This document shows positions 8,670-18,636 of a DNA stretch of 64,000 nt, one piece after another; position 1 is the stretch's first letter; each line of letters begins with the position of its first letter. The notes below the pieces were generated by a model, which saw only the letters and a list, made by a program, of their open reading frames with translations, was not told the DNA's origin and did no database searches. This DNA is from Terribacillus saccharophilus. Its GTDB lineage: Bacteria; Bacillota; Bacilli; Bacillales; Amphibacillaceae. A program made the position numbers and the translations under genes. Location: positions 868,001 through 932,000 of the forward strand of contig FOCD01000001.1 of NCBI GenBank assembly GCA_900110015.1, read 5' to 3'.

Positions 8670-10316
8670 TTATTCAACTGCGACCAAATACGTGTAGACA
8701 GGCTGATTTCCTTCATGAATCTCGAGTTCCGCTTCAGGGAATTTCCCTTCAACAAAATCCTCCAAGCGATCATCAGTATCTTCCGCGTCTTCACCGCGAA
8801 TAACTGTTATCAATTCATCTTCTTCACTGACCATTTTCTCAAGCAGCAGCTCTAAGGCTTCTTCTGCGTCAGAAGCTGCTGCAATGATTTTACTTTCTTG
8901 GATAGCTATGAATTGTCCTTCTTTAATTGATACGCCTTCGATTGTCGTATCACGAACAGCATGTGTCACTTGTCCGGATTTCACTTGTGAAATGGCTTCT
9001 TTCATAGCCTCAGCATTGCCATCTGATTGCTGGGTAGCATCGAAAGCAAGCAACGAACGCATACCCTGCGGTATCGTTTTTGTCGGAACTACAAACACCT
9101 GCTCCTCTGCTATTTGGGCTGCTTGTTCAGCAGCCATGATGATATTCTTATTATTAGGCAAAATATAGACAGAGTCCGCGTTAGCAGTTTTAATGGCGTC
9201 AGTGATGTCCTGTGTGCTAGGGTTCATTGTCTGTCCGCCCGAGATGACGACATTTGCACCAAGGCTCTCAAACAATGCTTTGACACCTTCTCCCATTGCA
9301 ACTGTCACAATGGCATGCTGATTGCGTTCTTTCTTTTCTTTTTTACCAACAATAGCTGCATGCTGTTCACGCATGTTTTCTATTTTCATGTTGATCAGAC
9401 TGCCGAATGCTTGACTATATGTCATCACTTCACCTGGATACTCGGTATGAATATGGACCTTTACGACATCTTCATCCGCGACAACAAGTAAGGAGTCTCC
9501 TCGACCGTTCAATTCCTCACGATAAGCCTGCTCATCGAAAGGATGTTCCTGAAGCTTGTCCGCTTCGAATTTGACCATAAATTCGGTGCAATAGCCATAC
9601 GTGATATCAGCTGTATCCAAAAAATCCTGCGCTTGCTTGTGATGCTCCGCACTGACGAGATTCTCCATCTTGCCATGCTGCACCTCAGCAGGCAGTTCTT
9701 CTCCTGTCAGAGCTGCAAGGAATCCTTCATAAACAGTAACCAAGCCCTGGCCCCCACTGTCAACAACACCGACTTCCTTTAGAACAGGAAGGAGATCAGG
9801 AGTACGGCTTAGACTTTCCTTGGCAGATTTCACGACATACCTGAATAACTCTATTGGATCAGCTTCAGTTTTTGATTTTTCTACCGCAGCGGCTGCAGCA
9901 TCTTTTGCTACAGTAAGAATCGTCCCTTCCACTGGCTTCATAACGGCTTTATAAGCCGATTTGACACCAGCATCCAGCGCATGGGCAAGCTTGCCTGCTG
10001 TCAGATCCTTTTGCCCTTCCAATGCTTTGGCAAAGCCACGGAAAAGCTGAGAGAGAATAACACCAGAGTTGCCTCTTGCTCCCATCAGCAGACCTTTGGC
10101 AAAAGCCGCAGCAAGTACACCGACTTCTTCACTGTCGGCCTCTTGGACAGCCTTTGCCCCAGACGTTATTGTCAAATTCATGTTTGTACCTGTATCGCCA
10201 TCCGGCACGGGAAATACATTCAGCGCATCTATCGTCTTAGCGTTATTCGCCAGATGATTTGCACCAGTCAGAAGCATCCCCGCAAATGTCTTTCCATCCA
10301 CATTTCCAACACTCAA
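8670..10316 (-). CDS. fakA: DAK2/DhaL-type fatty acid kinase FakA (YloV)
   Basis: 548 residues. The N-terminal DhaL nucleotide-binding domain (about 1-200) contains the Mg/ATP motif DGDTGTNM at 39-46, and the C-terminal region is the FakA/YloV-type domain. FakA works with an acyl-binding FakB protein to phosphorylate exogenous or recycled fatty acids for phospholipid synthesis; that role is established for family members and inferred here. No fakB is in the window. It follows yloU by 30 bases in the usual yloU-yloV pair and ends at a terminator. Confidence 0.92.
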   Translation of the reverse strand: MSVGNVDGKTFAGMLLTGANHLANNAKTIDALNVFPVPDGDTGTNMNLTITSGAKAVQEADSEEVGVLAAAFAKGLLMGARGNSGVILSQLFRGFAKALEGQKDLTAGKLAHALDAGVKSAYKAVMKPVEGTILTVAKDAAAAAVEKSKTEADPIELFRYVVKSAKESLSRTPDLLPVLKEVGVVDSGGQGLVTVYEGFLAALTGEELPAEVQHGKMENLVSAEHHKQAQDFLDTADITYGYCTEFMVKFEADKLQEHPFDEQAYREELNGRGDSLLVVADEDVVKVHIHTEYPGEVMTYSQAFGSLINMKIENMREQHAAIVGKKEKKERNQHAIVTVAMGEGVKALFESLGANVVISGGQTMNPSTQDITDAIKTANADSVYILPNNKNIIMAAEQAAQIAEEQVFVVPTKTIPQGMRSLLAFDATQQSDGNAEAMKEAISQVKSGQVTHAVRDTTIEGVSIKEGQFIAIQESKIIAAASDAEEALELLLEKMVSEEDELITVIRGEDAEDTDDRLEDFVEGKFPEAELEIHEGNQPVYTYLVAVE

Positions 10317-10346
10317 ACTGTTTCCTCCTTAAATCTGCCGGCTATC

Positions 10347-10709
10347 TTAGTCTGCAGAAACACTGACGCCTTGTATATAAATGTTCACAGAGCTCGTCAG
10401 TACGCCCAATGCCCGATCCAATGTATATTTCACTTGGGATTGCACATTATGTGCAACCTCGGATATCTTCGTTCCATAACTTACAATAATATGTAAGTCG
10501 ATCTGGACTTTGTTGTCCGCCTGGGTTACAACTATCCCTTTCGAGTAGTTCTCCCTGCGGAGAATTTCTGCTATGCCGTCACGTAATTGATGTCTGGAAG
10601 CCATACCAACGATGCCATAGCATTTTACCGCGGCACTTCCAGCCAATGTTGCGATCACATCCGTGGCGATCGTAATACTTCCATCTTCTGTAGTCAGATG
10701 AAGGGTCAT
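10347..10709 (-). CDS. yloU: Asp23/Gls24-family protein YloU
   Basis: 120 residues from the ATG at 10709, which follows GGAGGAGC; an upstream frame to 10733 is not needed. The conserved AAVKCYGIVGMASR and VSYGTKISEVAHNVQ segments identify the Asp23/Gls24 alkaline-shock family. The molecular function is unsettled; paralogues act at the membrane and it always neighbours fakA, which suggests a link to lipid or envelope metabolism (inference). Confidence 0.93.
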   Translation of the reverse strand: MTLHLTTEDGSITIATDVIATLAGSAAVKCYGIVGMASRHQLRDGIAEILRRENYSKGIVVTQADNKVQIDLHIIVSYGTKISEVAHNVQSQVKYTLDRALGVLTSSVNIYIQGVSVSAD

Positions 10710-10743
10710 ACGGCTCCTCCTAACGCTTCTCAAATCTATCCCT

Positions 10744-10772
10744 ACTATACTATATGGAAGCTCTATTTGAAA
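10744..10772 (-). promoter_or_regulatory. Probable sigma-A promoter of yloU-fakA
   Basis: Minus strand: -35 TTTCAA (10767-10772), 17-base spacer, -10 TATAGT (10744-10749). A second overlapping TATAGT lies at 10749-10754. The -35 is a weak match. Confidence 0.45.
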
Positions 10773-10928
10773 GCGGATTAAAAATAGCCCTTTTTACAAT
10801 GCCAGCTAAACAGTTTACTGTCAAGTAATTTTTCTTGATATATTTTTGTTAGATTATTGCATTACGTGCCGAGTTGTGATAAATTTGTTTAGTGTTAAAA
10901 ATTAACTCGTAATATTAGGAGGGATAAC

Positions 10929-11117
10929 ATGGGACGCAAATGTGTAATCACAGGACGTACTACTCGTTCTGGTAATGCTCGTTCTCATGCCATGAACGCT
11001 AATAAACGTACTTGGAAAGCAAACGTTCAAAAAGTTCGCATTCTTGTTGATGGTAAACCTAAAAAAGTTTACGTTTCAGCTCGTGCACTTAAAAAAGGTA
11101 ACATCGAACGCGTATAA
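10929..11117 (+). CDS. rpmB: 50S ribosomal protein L28
   Basis: A 62-residue basic protein beginning [20 protein letters not shown] and ending [18 protein letters not shown], an almost complete match in pattern to Bacillus L28. AGGAGGG precedes the ATG. It is on the plus strand, divergent from yloU and convergent with spoVM, the same arrangement as in B. subtilis. Only one cysteine is visible near the N-terminus, so this is a non-zinc form. Confidence 0.98.
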   Translation: MGRKCVITGRTTRSGNARSHAMNANKRTWKANVQKVRILVDGKPKKVYVSARALKKGNIERV

Positions 11118-11160
11118 ATAGCATTTCTAAAATACTTTTATGGTAGCATTCGCATGCGAC

Positions 11161-11197
11161 AAAAAAAGCACCCTTTCTCGAAAGGAGTGCTTTTTTT
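11161..11197. terminator. Bidirectional terminator between rpmB and spoVM
   Basis: A stem of GCAC plus CCTTT paired with AAAGG plus GTGC (one bulged A) is flanked by A7 and T7. It serves both convergent genes; spoVM's stop codon lies 4 bases away. Confidence 0.9.
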
Positions 11198-11200
11198 GTG

Positions 11201-11281
11201 CTAATCTTTTTTAAACGTTCCGATAATGACGCGGACGAAGCCACCGATGAACCTCGGGAGTTTAAAGGTATAAAATTTCAT
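11201..11281 (-). CDS. spoVM: Stage V sporulation protein M
   Basis: A 26-codon gene easily missed by length cut-offs. It encodes MKFYTFKLPRFIGGFVRVII followed by GTFKKD, closely matching B. subtilis SpoVM, an amphipathic helix that recognises the positive curvature of the forespore outer membrane and anchors SpoIVA to start spore-coat assembly. The proline at residue 9 and the GG pair at 13-14, both typical of the family, are present. GGAGGAAGGGGA lies just upstream. It is placed between thiN and rpmB as in B. subtilis. In the mother cell it would be read by sigma-E; I could not assign the promoter, which would lie within or just after thiN. Confidence 0.95.
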   Translation of the reverse strand: MKFYTFKLPRFIGGFVRVIIGTFKKD

Positions 11282-11328
11282 AAGATCCCCTTCCTCCTTT
11301 TTCCTGAGCAGCCTAAACGCTGTAGCTT

Positions 11329-11973
11329 TTAAACATCCTTGCTCTTTATCATTATTACTATGCCTGAAGCAAATGAATAAGTACCAGATTGTGCAACAAG
11401 CTCATTAGAGATGGACAATGTTTCTCCCCAATGGATTGAAGCATCTGTTAAAGGATATTTAAAGCCAGTCAAGGTTAGACCATTAACTTGCTCAGAGAAG
11501 GAAAGAAATGATATATAACGATATGTATCATCTTGTTCTATCCGGTATGTACCAGGTCGGTGCAATCGAATATTATTCTGCCAATCGATAATGACTGCTT
11601 GCTCGAAACTGTCAAGCAGGCGGTAAAGCATCTGAATGTTTATTAGTTCATGATCAAGTCTTCCGCCGGTCACCCCATACACAGCCACATCAGTAGCACC
11701 CAATTCTTCTGCTTTCCGGATGGCGAGTTCAAAATCCGTTTCATCTTTTTCAGGTGGATAAACCAGCATCTGATCAGCGTATCGACGGATCGTAACCAGT
11801 TCTTCTTCCGATACAGAATCAAAATCACCAATTGCCACCTTCATCCGGATGCCCGCAGATGCCAGCGCTAGTGCTCCCGCATCTGCTCCAATCCAAATAT
11901 GATGATGTTCAGGATATAAATCCGGCAGTCTACCCGCGCCGCCGACAAGCCCGATACTAAGCTTGGTACTCAT
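11329..11973 (-). CDS. thiN: Thiamine pyrophosphokinase
   Basis: Transfers pyrophosphate from ATP to thiamine, giving thiamine diphosphate. 214 residues with the family motifs GADAGA, GDFDS, KDETDFE and GGRLDH in the N-terminal catalytic domain and a C-terminal thiamine-binding beta domain with a SNE motif. It is 3 bases after rpe. Its product is the cofactor of the ThDP enzyme at 35.7 kb, though that link is only biochemical. Confidence 0.95.
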   Translation of the reverse strand: MSTKLSIGLVGGAGRLPDLYPEHHHIWIGADAGALALASAGIRMKVAIGDFDSVSEEELVTIRRYADQMLVYPPEKDETDFELAIRKAEELGATDVAVYGVTGGRLDHELINIQMLYRLLDSFEQAVIIDWQNNIRLHRPGTYRIEQDDTYRYISFLSFSEQVNGLTLTGFKYPLTDASIHWGETLSISNELVAQSGTYSFASGIVIMIKSKDV

Positions 11974-11976
11974 ACG

Positions 11977-12633
11977 TTATTCAGCCGCTTCCCGGATTGC
12001 TGCAATCGCCGCAGCCCGATCTTCCTGATTATAGACAGCACTTCCGGCAACTAGCACGTCCGCACCTGCATTTGTACATAGTCCCGCCGTTTCAATATTC
12101 ACACCGCCATCAATCTCGATTTCAAAGTCGAGCTCGAGTGCTTCGCGAAGACTAGACAGCTCTTCTACTTTCTTCAACACGGAAGGAATAAATCGTTGGC
12201 CGCCAAAGCCTGGGTTCACCGTCATCAATAACACCATATCCAACTCTGGCAAGATCTCTTCAATCAAGCTTACTGGAGTGGCAGGATTCAATACAACACC
12301 GGCTTTAACTCCTTGCTCTTTGATCATCATGATTGTACGATGCAAATGAACACATGCCTCTTGGTGGACTGTAATGATATCCGCTCCAGCCTTGATGAAT
12401 GCTTCAATGTATTGATCTGGGTTTTCGATCATTAAATGTACATCAAGGGGCAGCTTAGTTACAGGACGAATCGCCTCCACGATAAGGGGGCCAATTGTAA
12501 TATTCGGGACAAAATGACCGTCCATTACATCGACATGGATGTAGTCGGCTCCGCCTTTTTCTACATCCCGAATTTCATTTGCCAAATTGGCGAAGTCAGC
12601 TGAAAGAATAGATGGTGCGATTTTCGTCATCAT
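11977..12633 (-). CDS. rpe: Ribulose-phosphate 3-epimerase
   Basis: Interconverts ribulose-5-phosphate and xylulose-5-phosphate in the pentose phosphate pathway. A 218-residue TIM barrel with the start KIAPSILSADF, metal and catalytic segments HVDVMDGHFVPN and DVHLMI, the phosphate loop MTVNPGFGGQ and the second catalytic region EIDGGVN. The ATG overlaps the rsgA stop by one base (TAATG); a second ATG follows immediately. Confidence 0.97.
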   Translation of the reverse strand: MMTKIAPSILSADFANLANEIRDVEKGGADYIHVDVMDGHFVPNITIGPLIVEAIRPVTKLPLDVHLMIENPDQYIEAFIKAGADIITVHQEACVHLHRTIMMIKEQGVKAGVVLNPATPVSLIEEILPELDMVLLMTVNPGFGGQRFIPSVLKKVEELSSLREALELDFEIEIDGGVNIETAGLCTNAGADVLVAGSAVYNQEDRAAAIAAIREAAE

Positions 12634-13517
12634 TAATACCTCGGCTTTCTCGATTTGATTTCCTCTAGGAACTGCAAATAATGTGTGTAACGGTATTCAG
12701 GAATCTCTCCTGATTCGACTGCATCCTTTACCGCACATTTTGGTTCCTTGTGATGCATACAGCCTCTAAATTTACAGTCGTCTTCACGCTCTCTGAATTC
12801 AGGGAAACAAGATGGCAGCTCTTCGGCTTCCAATTCGGTGAACTCCAATGAGCTGAATCCAGGTGTGTCCGCAACAAGTCCGCCGCCGATTGGTATAAGC
12901 TCCACATGTCTTGTCGTATGGCGCCCGCGCCCTAGACTTTCAGATATCTCATTTGTTTCTAAGTCCAGACGCGGATCGATAGCGTTCAGCATTGAAGACT
13001 TGCCTACACCAGATTGCCCTGCGATAACCGAAATCTTGTCTTTCATGTGCAGCTGTACTTGTTCTAAATTAGTTTCTTCTTTGGAAGATAACATCTCAAC
13101 TGAATAGCCAATCTGTTGATAATCCTTTTTAAACGCTTCGATTCTGGCCAATTGATTTGCTGACAGCATGTCCATTTTCGTAATGAAAATAACTGGCTCG
13201 ATAGCTTTTGACTCTACTAGTACAAGGAAGCGATCAAGCAATGCTGTGCTGAAATCTGGCTGAGCTGCTGATGTTACGATGATCGCCTGATCGATATTGG
13301 CGATCGGGGGTCTGACTAGCTCATTCTTCCGCGGACCAACATCCAGCACATAGCCTTCTTGCTTTGTCTCCGCTTCGAATTCCACTTGATCACCGACCAG
13401 CGGCGTTATTTTTTGTTTGCGGAATACCCCTCTGCCACGGCATTGATAGGTTTCTCCGTCTTCTGTAAGCACATAGTAAAACCCACTCAGTGCTTTCATG
13501 ATCTTACCTGATGGCAT
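12633..13517 (-). CDS. rsgA: Ribosome small-subunit GTPase RsgA (CpgA)
   Basis: Circularly permuted GTPase that checks 30S maturation; in Bacillus (CpgA) it is also a substrate of PrkC. The motif order is G4 TKMD (113-116), then G1 GQSGVGKS (167-174), then G3 DTPG (217-220), which proves the permutation. There is an N-terminal OB fold and a C-terminal zinc site with Cys248, Cys253, His255 and Cys261. The start abuts the prkC stop. Confidence 0.97.
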   Translation of the reverse strand: MPSGKIMKALSGFYYVLTEDGETYQCRGRGVFRKQKITPLVGDQVEFEAETKQEGYVLDVGPRKNELVRPPIANIDQAIIVTSAAQPDFSTALLDRFLVLVESKAIEPVIFITKMDMLSANQLARIEAFKKDYQQIGYSVEMLSSKEETNLEQVQLHMKDKISVIAGQSGVGKSSMLNAIDPRLDLETNEISESLGRGRHTTRHVELIPIGGGLVADTPGFSSLEFTELEAEELPSCFPEFREREDDCKFRGCMHHKEPKCAVKDAVESGEIPEYRYTHYLQFLEEIKSRKPRY

Positions 13518-15521
13518 TTATTCACCTTCCCTGTCTTCATACGGAACCGTTTTTTCCAAAACTACTTCATCATCACGCAATATGCGATATTCAGCTTCTC
13601 CACCAGCCGGTATGCTGAGAGTCAGCGTAATTTCCTCGTCTTCTGTAATAGCACGTTCATCATAGAGCTCGGTCACATCATGGTCTGCGTCACCAACATA
13701 GATCTGAACTATCTGAGGGACAGGATCTTCCTGTGTTTCTTCAGTCTGTTCGTCTTCGCCAGTCTGTGTATCATCCGGCTCGTAAGGAACAGTGAAGGTA
13801 ACCGTGTGCGTCGCAGGAGGCAAGTTCTCCGGACCAGTTGATACGTACAAATCGACACTGCCATTTTCCTCAATCGATTGGCCTGAGCCTGGATCATGCC
13901 GGATTACAACACCCTCGTCGACTTCATTTGAAGGCTGTTCAATGAAATTACCATCTAAATCATTTTTGTCTAAATAAGATTGTGCTTCTTCTTCCGTCAT
14001 ACCAGTCAAATCTGTGAGCGTCACCGCTTCTGGCCCTTTGCTTACTTCAAAGATGACAGTTGTATCCTCCGGAACCACTTTTGTTCCTGCTTGAGGCTGG
14101 ATTTGGGATATGATTGTACCAACAGGTTCATCAGAGAACTCCTCGTAAGATCGTACATTCTTATATCCCTTATCATCCAATAGTTTTTCCACTTGAGAGA
14201 AAGACTTGCCTTCGTAATCATCAAATTCTTCTTTTTCTTTGCCGATACTTGTATATACCGTCACACTGGAGCCTTCCTTAATCTTACTGCCTGCTGAAGG
14301 ATCAGTTTTAACGACACTTCCCTCTTCTACAGTGTCAGATGCGGTTGCTTCCCGTTTTACGTGAAGATCCAGATCGGATAACTTATCGACTGCATCTGCA
14401 TAGGAATCATTTCTCACGTCAATCATCGTAACTTCTCTCGGCGTCGTAGCAAGCACGATGCCTATTCCTGTACCTGCAAGCAATAAGAGGATGACAATTA
14501 GCCATATAAACACTTTCAATCGTTTCTTCTTCTTTTTTGGCTTTTTCTGCTCTTCTTGTTTCGGTGGATTTGTATGACCGTTATGTACGATCGTATCAGC
14601 TAATGATGCTTTATTCAGATCCTTCTCTGAAATAATCGGGATCGCTTTCGTTGTGTCGCCATCTTCCTTAGGCGGAGCATAACGCTCTTCGTTTGCCCTG
14701 GACGGATCCAGACATGTTTCTAAATCTGTCTCCATATCATATGTGCTCATGTAGCGGTAAAAAGGATCCTTCGTCGTGGCCTTCAAAACAATATTCTCGA
14801 CACTTTGCGGAATATCGCCAGCCCAACGTCTGACAGATGGCGTGTCAGTCTGTAAATGCTTTAAAGCAATACTGACAGCAGACTCACCGGAAAATGGAAG
14901 GCGGCCGGTAAGTAATTCGAACATGACAATACCGAGGGAATAGACATCGGACTTCTTGGTAGCTATGCCTCCCCTTGCCTGTTCTGGTGACAAATAGTGC
15001 ACAGATCCCAGCATGGCATTCGTCTGGGTTAATGACGTTGCACTCAGTGCAGTAGCTATACCGAAGTCGGTCACTTTTACTTTTCCATAATCATCAATCA
15101 GGATATTTTGCGGTTTGATGTCACGATGAACGATTCCGTTTGCGTGTGCGTGTGAAATCGCGGAAGTGACTTGTTTCATAATATCGACTGTATCTGGCAC
15201 CACAATGGAACCATGAGTCTGTATGTATTGCTTCAATGTCATTCCGCTGACATATTCCATGATCATGTAGTAGATGCCATCCTCATCTCCCACATCATAA
15301 ATCGTAACGATATTTGGATGTGAAAGACTAGTTGCCGCATGGGCTTCCCGATGGAACCTTGCAATGAATTCATCATCGTTTGCATATTCCAGCTTCAGGA
15401 CTTTAATGGCGACTTCGCGATCGAGGATGATATCCTGGCCAAGATAGACATTTGCCATACCGCCTCCGCCGATCAGACGGTGAATTTCGTACCGTTCATT
15501 CAGCGTACGTCCTTCGAGCAT
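13518..15521 (-). CDS. prkC: PASTA-domain serine/threonine protein kinase PrkC
   Basis: Membrane receptor kinase that senses muropeptides and lipid II; it governs germination, wall metabolism and stationary-phase survival. 667 residues: kinase domain 1-270 with Gly-rich GGGGMANV, catalytic Lys40, HRD 132-134, DFG 152-154 and SPE 178-180; a charged juxtamembrane region with a KKPKKKKKR run; one transmembrane helix 337-358; three extracellular PASTA domains (about 361-427, 432-497, 498-564); and a roughly 100-residue C-terminal domain. The frame extends to 15563, but the ATG at 15521 is one base after the stp stop and 9 bases after GGGAGGG, giving the conserved start. Confidence 0.97.
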   Translation of the reverse strand: MLEGRTLNERYEIHRLIGGGGMANVYLGQDIILDREVAIKVLKLEYANDDEFIARFHREAHAATSLSHPNIVTIYDVGDEDGIYYMIMEYVSGMTLKQYIQTHGSIVVPDTVDIMKQVTSAISHAHANGIVHRDIKPQNILIDDYGKVKVTDFGIATALSATSLTQTNAMLGSVHYLSPEQARGGIATKKSDVYSLGIVMFELLTGRLPFSGESAVSIALKHLQTDTPSVRRWAGDIPQSVENIVLKATTKDPFYRYMSTYDMETDLETCLDPSRANEERYAPPKEDGDTTKAIPIISEKDLNKASLADTIVHNGHTNPPKQEEQKKPKKKKKRLKVFIWLIVILLLLAGTGIGIVLATTPREVTMIDVRNDSYADAVDKLSDLDLHVKREATASDTVEEGSVVKTDPSAGSKIKEGSSVTVYTSIGKEKEEFDDYEGKSFSQVEKLLDDKGYKNVRSYEEFSDEPVGTIISQIQPQAGTKVVPEDTTVIFEVSKGPEAVTLTDLTGMTEEEAQSYLDKNDLDGNFIEQPSNEVDEGVVIRHDPGSGQSIEENGSVDLYVSTGPENLPPATHTVTFTVPYEPDDTQTGEDEQTEETQEDPVPQIVQIYVGDADHDVTELYDERAITEDEEITLTLSIPAGGEAEYRILRDDEVVLEKTVPYEDREGE

Positions 15522-15522
15522 G

Positions 15523-16278
15523 CTATGCACCCTCCCGGACAGGTATATCAGCCAAATCAGCAATAATCAGGGAGATATTATCTTCCCCGCCTCGCTCATT
15601 GGCAACCGTCACGAGCTGCGAAGCGATATGTTCGATCTCTTCTCCAGATGTGAGGTACTGCAAAAGCTCCTGCTTGTCGAATTTGTTTGATAGCCCATCT
15701 GAGCACAAAAGCAAACGGTCCCCAGCTTCCCAAGTGATAGACACTAAGTCCATTTCCACATCTTTATCCGTTCCAAGTGCACGCAGCAGGACATTCTTCC
15801 GGGGATGGTGCTCGGCATCTTGTTCTGTGATTTCTCCAGATCGGACCAGTTCATTCACAAGGGAATGATCCTGTGTCACTTGCTTGAACCCTTCTTCATT
15901 CAACAAATAACAGCGGCTATCCCCAATATGAGCGATTGTAACAAAATCATCCGTACATACTGCGGCTACAATCGTCGTTCCCATACCTGCCAATTCTTCA
16001 CTCTGACGTGATTCTTCAAACACACTTAGATTGACATCTTTAATTGCTTGCTTAATAGCCTCTTCTGTCTTCTGCGGAGAATCGAAGGAAGCAGCAGTCT
16101 CCCACCAGTTGCGTAAATGGGAAATAGCTAGCTGACTGGCGACATCACCTGCTTTATGTCCGCCCATACCATCGGCTATGACAGCAAGATATTGGGCATG
16201 GGCATTGGAGAATACCCCGCCTGCATCTTCGTTATGACTTCTGATCTGACCACGATCGGTAATGAAAAAACCTCTCAC
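15523..16278 (-). CDS. prpC: PP2C-type serine/threonine phosphatase, partner of PrkC
   Basis: Metal-dependent phosphatase that reverses PrkC phosphorylation. PP2C motifs are all present: SHNEDAGG, VIADGMGGH, AHIGDSRCYL, QDHSLVNELV, LCSDGLSN and GGEDNIS. Two GTG codons can start it. The one at 16278 has GAGGTG 6 bases upstream; the one at 16287 lies inside that ribosome site, so 16278 (251 residues) is preferred. It is one base from prkC, so kinase and phosphatase are made together. In B. subtilis rlmN lies just upstream; here rsmB does. Confidence 0.95.
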   Translation of the reverse strand: MRGFFITDRGQIRSHNEDAGGVFSNAHAQYLAVIADGMGGHKAGDVASQLAISHLRNWWETAASFDSPQKTEEAIKQAIKDVNLSVFEESRQSEELAGMGTTIVAAVCTDDFVTIAHIGDSRCYLLNEEGFKQVTQDHSLVNELVRSGEITEQDAEHHPRKNVLLRALGTDKDVEMDLVSITWEAGDRLLLCSDGLSNKFDKQELLQYLTSGEEIEHIASQLVTVANERGGEDNISLIIADLADIPVREGA

Positions 16279-16338
16279 GCTTCTCACCTCATCTATATGC
16301 AGTCTGTTTGCTGCTCCAAATTTATCCTACCACATTTT

Positions 16339-17682
16339 TTACCCTTTTCTAACAAGTCGGACAAGGAAAAAGCCATCGGTATCAAAATCCTGCGGGAATA
16401 CTTGCAAACCAGCATCGGTTAGACCTGGAGCATTCTTAACAGCTTGCGGCAAATCAGCCTGGAATTCTGGATCGACTTCAAAATTCGGATGCTGCTCTAA
16501 AAATGCTCGGACAACTTGTTCGTTTTCTGCTTGATCCACTGTACAGGTACTGTACACTAACTTTCCGTCTTTTTTCAAAAGCGGAGCTACCTGTTCAAGC
16601 AGATCAGCCTGAATCGAAGCAAGTGACAAAACGTCCTTTTCCGATTTATGGTACTTAATATCAGGTTTCCCTCTGAGTACGCCCAATCCAGAGCAAGGAG
16701 CATCAAGTAAGATACGATCAAAACTCTCTGGCTGGTGCCGCTCCTGCAAGTTACGTGCATCTGCCTGATTGGATTCGATTATTGTCAGATTGAGCTTCTC
16801 TGCTTTTTGCTGAACCTGCTTCGCTTTCTTAGCATGCAAATCATACGCATAAAGCTTGCCCTCATTCTCCATTGTTTCTGCAATATGTGTCGTCTTTCCG
16901 CCCGGTGCACTGCATGCATCCAGTACAGTCATACCGGCTGCTGCATCAACCATCTGACCAGCTAGCATACTCGTCTGATCTTGGACAGTCACTTGATTGG
17001 AAAGGAACAAATCACTTTTCAGGATATTCCCATCTTCTACGATAATCCCTTGCGGATTGATGTTGGAAGGACGAACAGTAAATCCTTGAGACTCCAGTTC
17101 TTCCATCGCTTCATCGCGTGTTATCAGCATGGGCTGTACGCGCACACTTATTGGTTTCTCCACTTGGTTTACCGCACACATTTCACGAGCTGTCTTCTCT
17201 CCATATTGTGCAATCCAGCGCTGGACAAGCCATTTTGGATGACTCGTTTCCAGCGAAATACGCTCTGCTGGGTCTTGGATGTCATCCAATTTAGGGAATC
17301 CTTTTCGCTGTGCATTACGCAGTACTGCATTTACAAGCGATGCGATACCTTTATGTCCCCGTTGCTTAGCAATTTCAACGGATTCGTGGATAACAGCATG
17401 GTCAGGCACCCTGTCCAATACGTACATTTGGTAGAAAGCAGATAACAAAAGCCATTTCGCCCATGATTCCAATTTCTTTGTTACAAAATGACGAAGAAAA
17501 TATTCTAATGTCAGTTTATAAGATAATGTTCCATAAACGATTTCGGTTAGCAGTCCTGTATCTCTGCTGTCAAAACCTTTATTACGGATTGTCTGATCCA
17601 GCAGCAAATGACTGTAGCCGCCCTGATCTCCAATACGAGATAACAATGTAACAGCCGTATCACGGAGTTCATACTTCTTCAT
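16339..17682 (-). CDS. rsmB: 16S rRNA (cytosine-967-C5)-methyltransferase
   Basis: SAM-dependent rRNA methyltransferase. 447 residues. An N-terminal NusB-like RNA-binding domain (about 1-140) is followed by the methyltransferase domain, with [15 protein letters not shown] as the SAM loop, DAPCSGLG holding one catalytic cysteine and VYSTCTVD holding the nucleophile. The ATG at 17682 gives [11 protein letters not shown] and overlaps the end of fmt by 14 bases; the open frame to 17724 is spurious extension. Confidence 0.95.
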   Translation of the reverse strand: MKKYELRDTAVTLLSRIGDQGGYSHLLLDQTIRNKGFDSRDTGLLTEIVYGTLSYKLTLEYFLRHFVTKKLESWAKWLLLSAFYQMYVLDRVPDHAVIHESVEIAKQRGHKGIASLVNAVLRNAQRKGFPKLDDIQDPAERISLETSHPKWLVQRWIAQYGEKTAREMCAVNQVEKPISVRVQPMLITRDEAMEELESQGFTVRPSNINPQGIIVEDGNILKSDLFLSNQVTVQDQTSMLAGQMVDAAAGMTVLDACSAPGGKTTHIAETMENEGKLYAYDLHAKKAKQVQQKAEKLNLTIIESNQADARNLQERHQPESFDRILLDAPCSGLGVLRGKPDIKYHKSEKDVLSLASIQADLLEQVAPLLKKDGKLVYSTCTVDQAENEQVVRAFLEQHPNFEVDPEFQADLPQAVKNAPGLTDAGLQVFPQDFDTDGFFLVRLVRKG

Positions 17683-18619
17683 GCTGGCCCAACCTTTCTC
17701 CAGCTTGCAATTCTTTACCAACACCGCGCAGATAATCTGCTGCAGTCATTTGTTTTTTACCCGCTGGCTGTACCTGTGTTAATTTGACTGCTGTATTGTT
17801 TCCGCAAACTACGATAATGCCATCGGCTTCAATGCTAGCAATCTCTCCTGGCGCTCCATCATATTCACGGTCCAGAAGTTCACTCCACCAAATCTTGAAA
17901 GGTTTGTCCTTGTATGTCGTGAAAGCCACCGGCCACGGATGCATACCTCGGATATGATTGAAAACTTCCCAATTGGAACGGTTCCACTCAATCACTTCTT
18001 GCTCACGTTTGATTGTTGGAGCAAATGTGACTTTCGCTTCGTCCTGTTTGATTGGATTTACGGAACGAGAAAAGATATCTGGAAGAATATCATGAACCAT
18101 TTCCGCTCCAAGCGTTGCTAATTTATCATGCATCGTTCCTACATGATCTTGCATTGTAATTGGTACCGCACGCTGCAGCAGCATATCGCCGGCATCCAGT
18201 TTTTCGACCATATACATGATAGTAACGCCAGTCTCAGCTTTTCCTTGCTGAATAGCATAATGGATCGGAGCACCGCCTCGAAGTTCTGGCAGCAAACTAG
18301 CATGAACATTGATACATCCAAATTTCGGATAATCAAGCAGCTCCTTCGGCAATATCTGTCCAAACGCAGCCGTTACGATCAAGTCCGGCTCATAGGAAAA
18401 TATTTCTTCATAACTTTGCCTGATTTTTTCTGGCTGATAAACCGGAATTCCGTGCTTGAGAGCTTCCTCCTTCACAGGTGAACTGGTGAGGATGCGCTTG
18501 CGGCCTTTCGGGCGGTCAGGCTGGGTGACAACAAGCACCACCTCGCAATCTTCCTCCGTCAGCTGTTTAAGTACAGGTACTGCAAAATCTGGTGTACCCA
18601 TGAATACGATTCGTTTCAT
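17669..18619 (-). CDS. fmt: Methionyl-tRNA formyltransferase
   Basis: Formylates the initiator Met-tRNA. 316 residues; the N-terminal formyltransferase domain starts [15 protein letters not shown], has the catalytic block [18 protein letters not shown] (Asn, His) and a following LDAGDML segment with the catalytic Asp, and a C-terminal tRNA-binding beta barrel. AAAGGAG precedes the ATG. It begins 17 bases after priA; the def gene that normally lies between them is absent. Confidence 0.97.
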   Translation of the reverse strand: MKRIVFMGTPDFAVPVLKQLTEEDCEVVLVVTQPDRPKGRKRILTSSPVKEEALKHGIPVYQPEKIRQSYEEIFSYEPDLIVTAAFGQILPKELLDYPKFGCINVHASLLPELRGGAPIHYAIQQGKAETGVTIMYMVEKLDAGDMLLQRAVPITMQDHVGTMHDKLATLGAEMVHDILPDIFSRSVNPIKQDEAKVTFAPTIKREQEVIEWNRSNWEVFNHIRGMHPWPVAFTTYKDKPFKIWWSELLDREYDGAPGEIASIEADGIIVVCGNNTAVKLTQVQPAGKKQMTAADYLRGVGKELQAGERLGQHEEV

Positions 18620-18636
18620 TCAAAAAAGCTCCTTTC

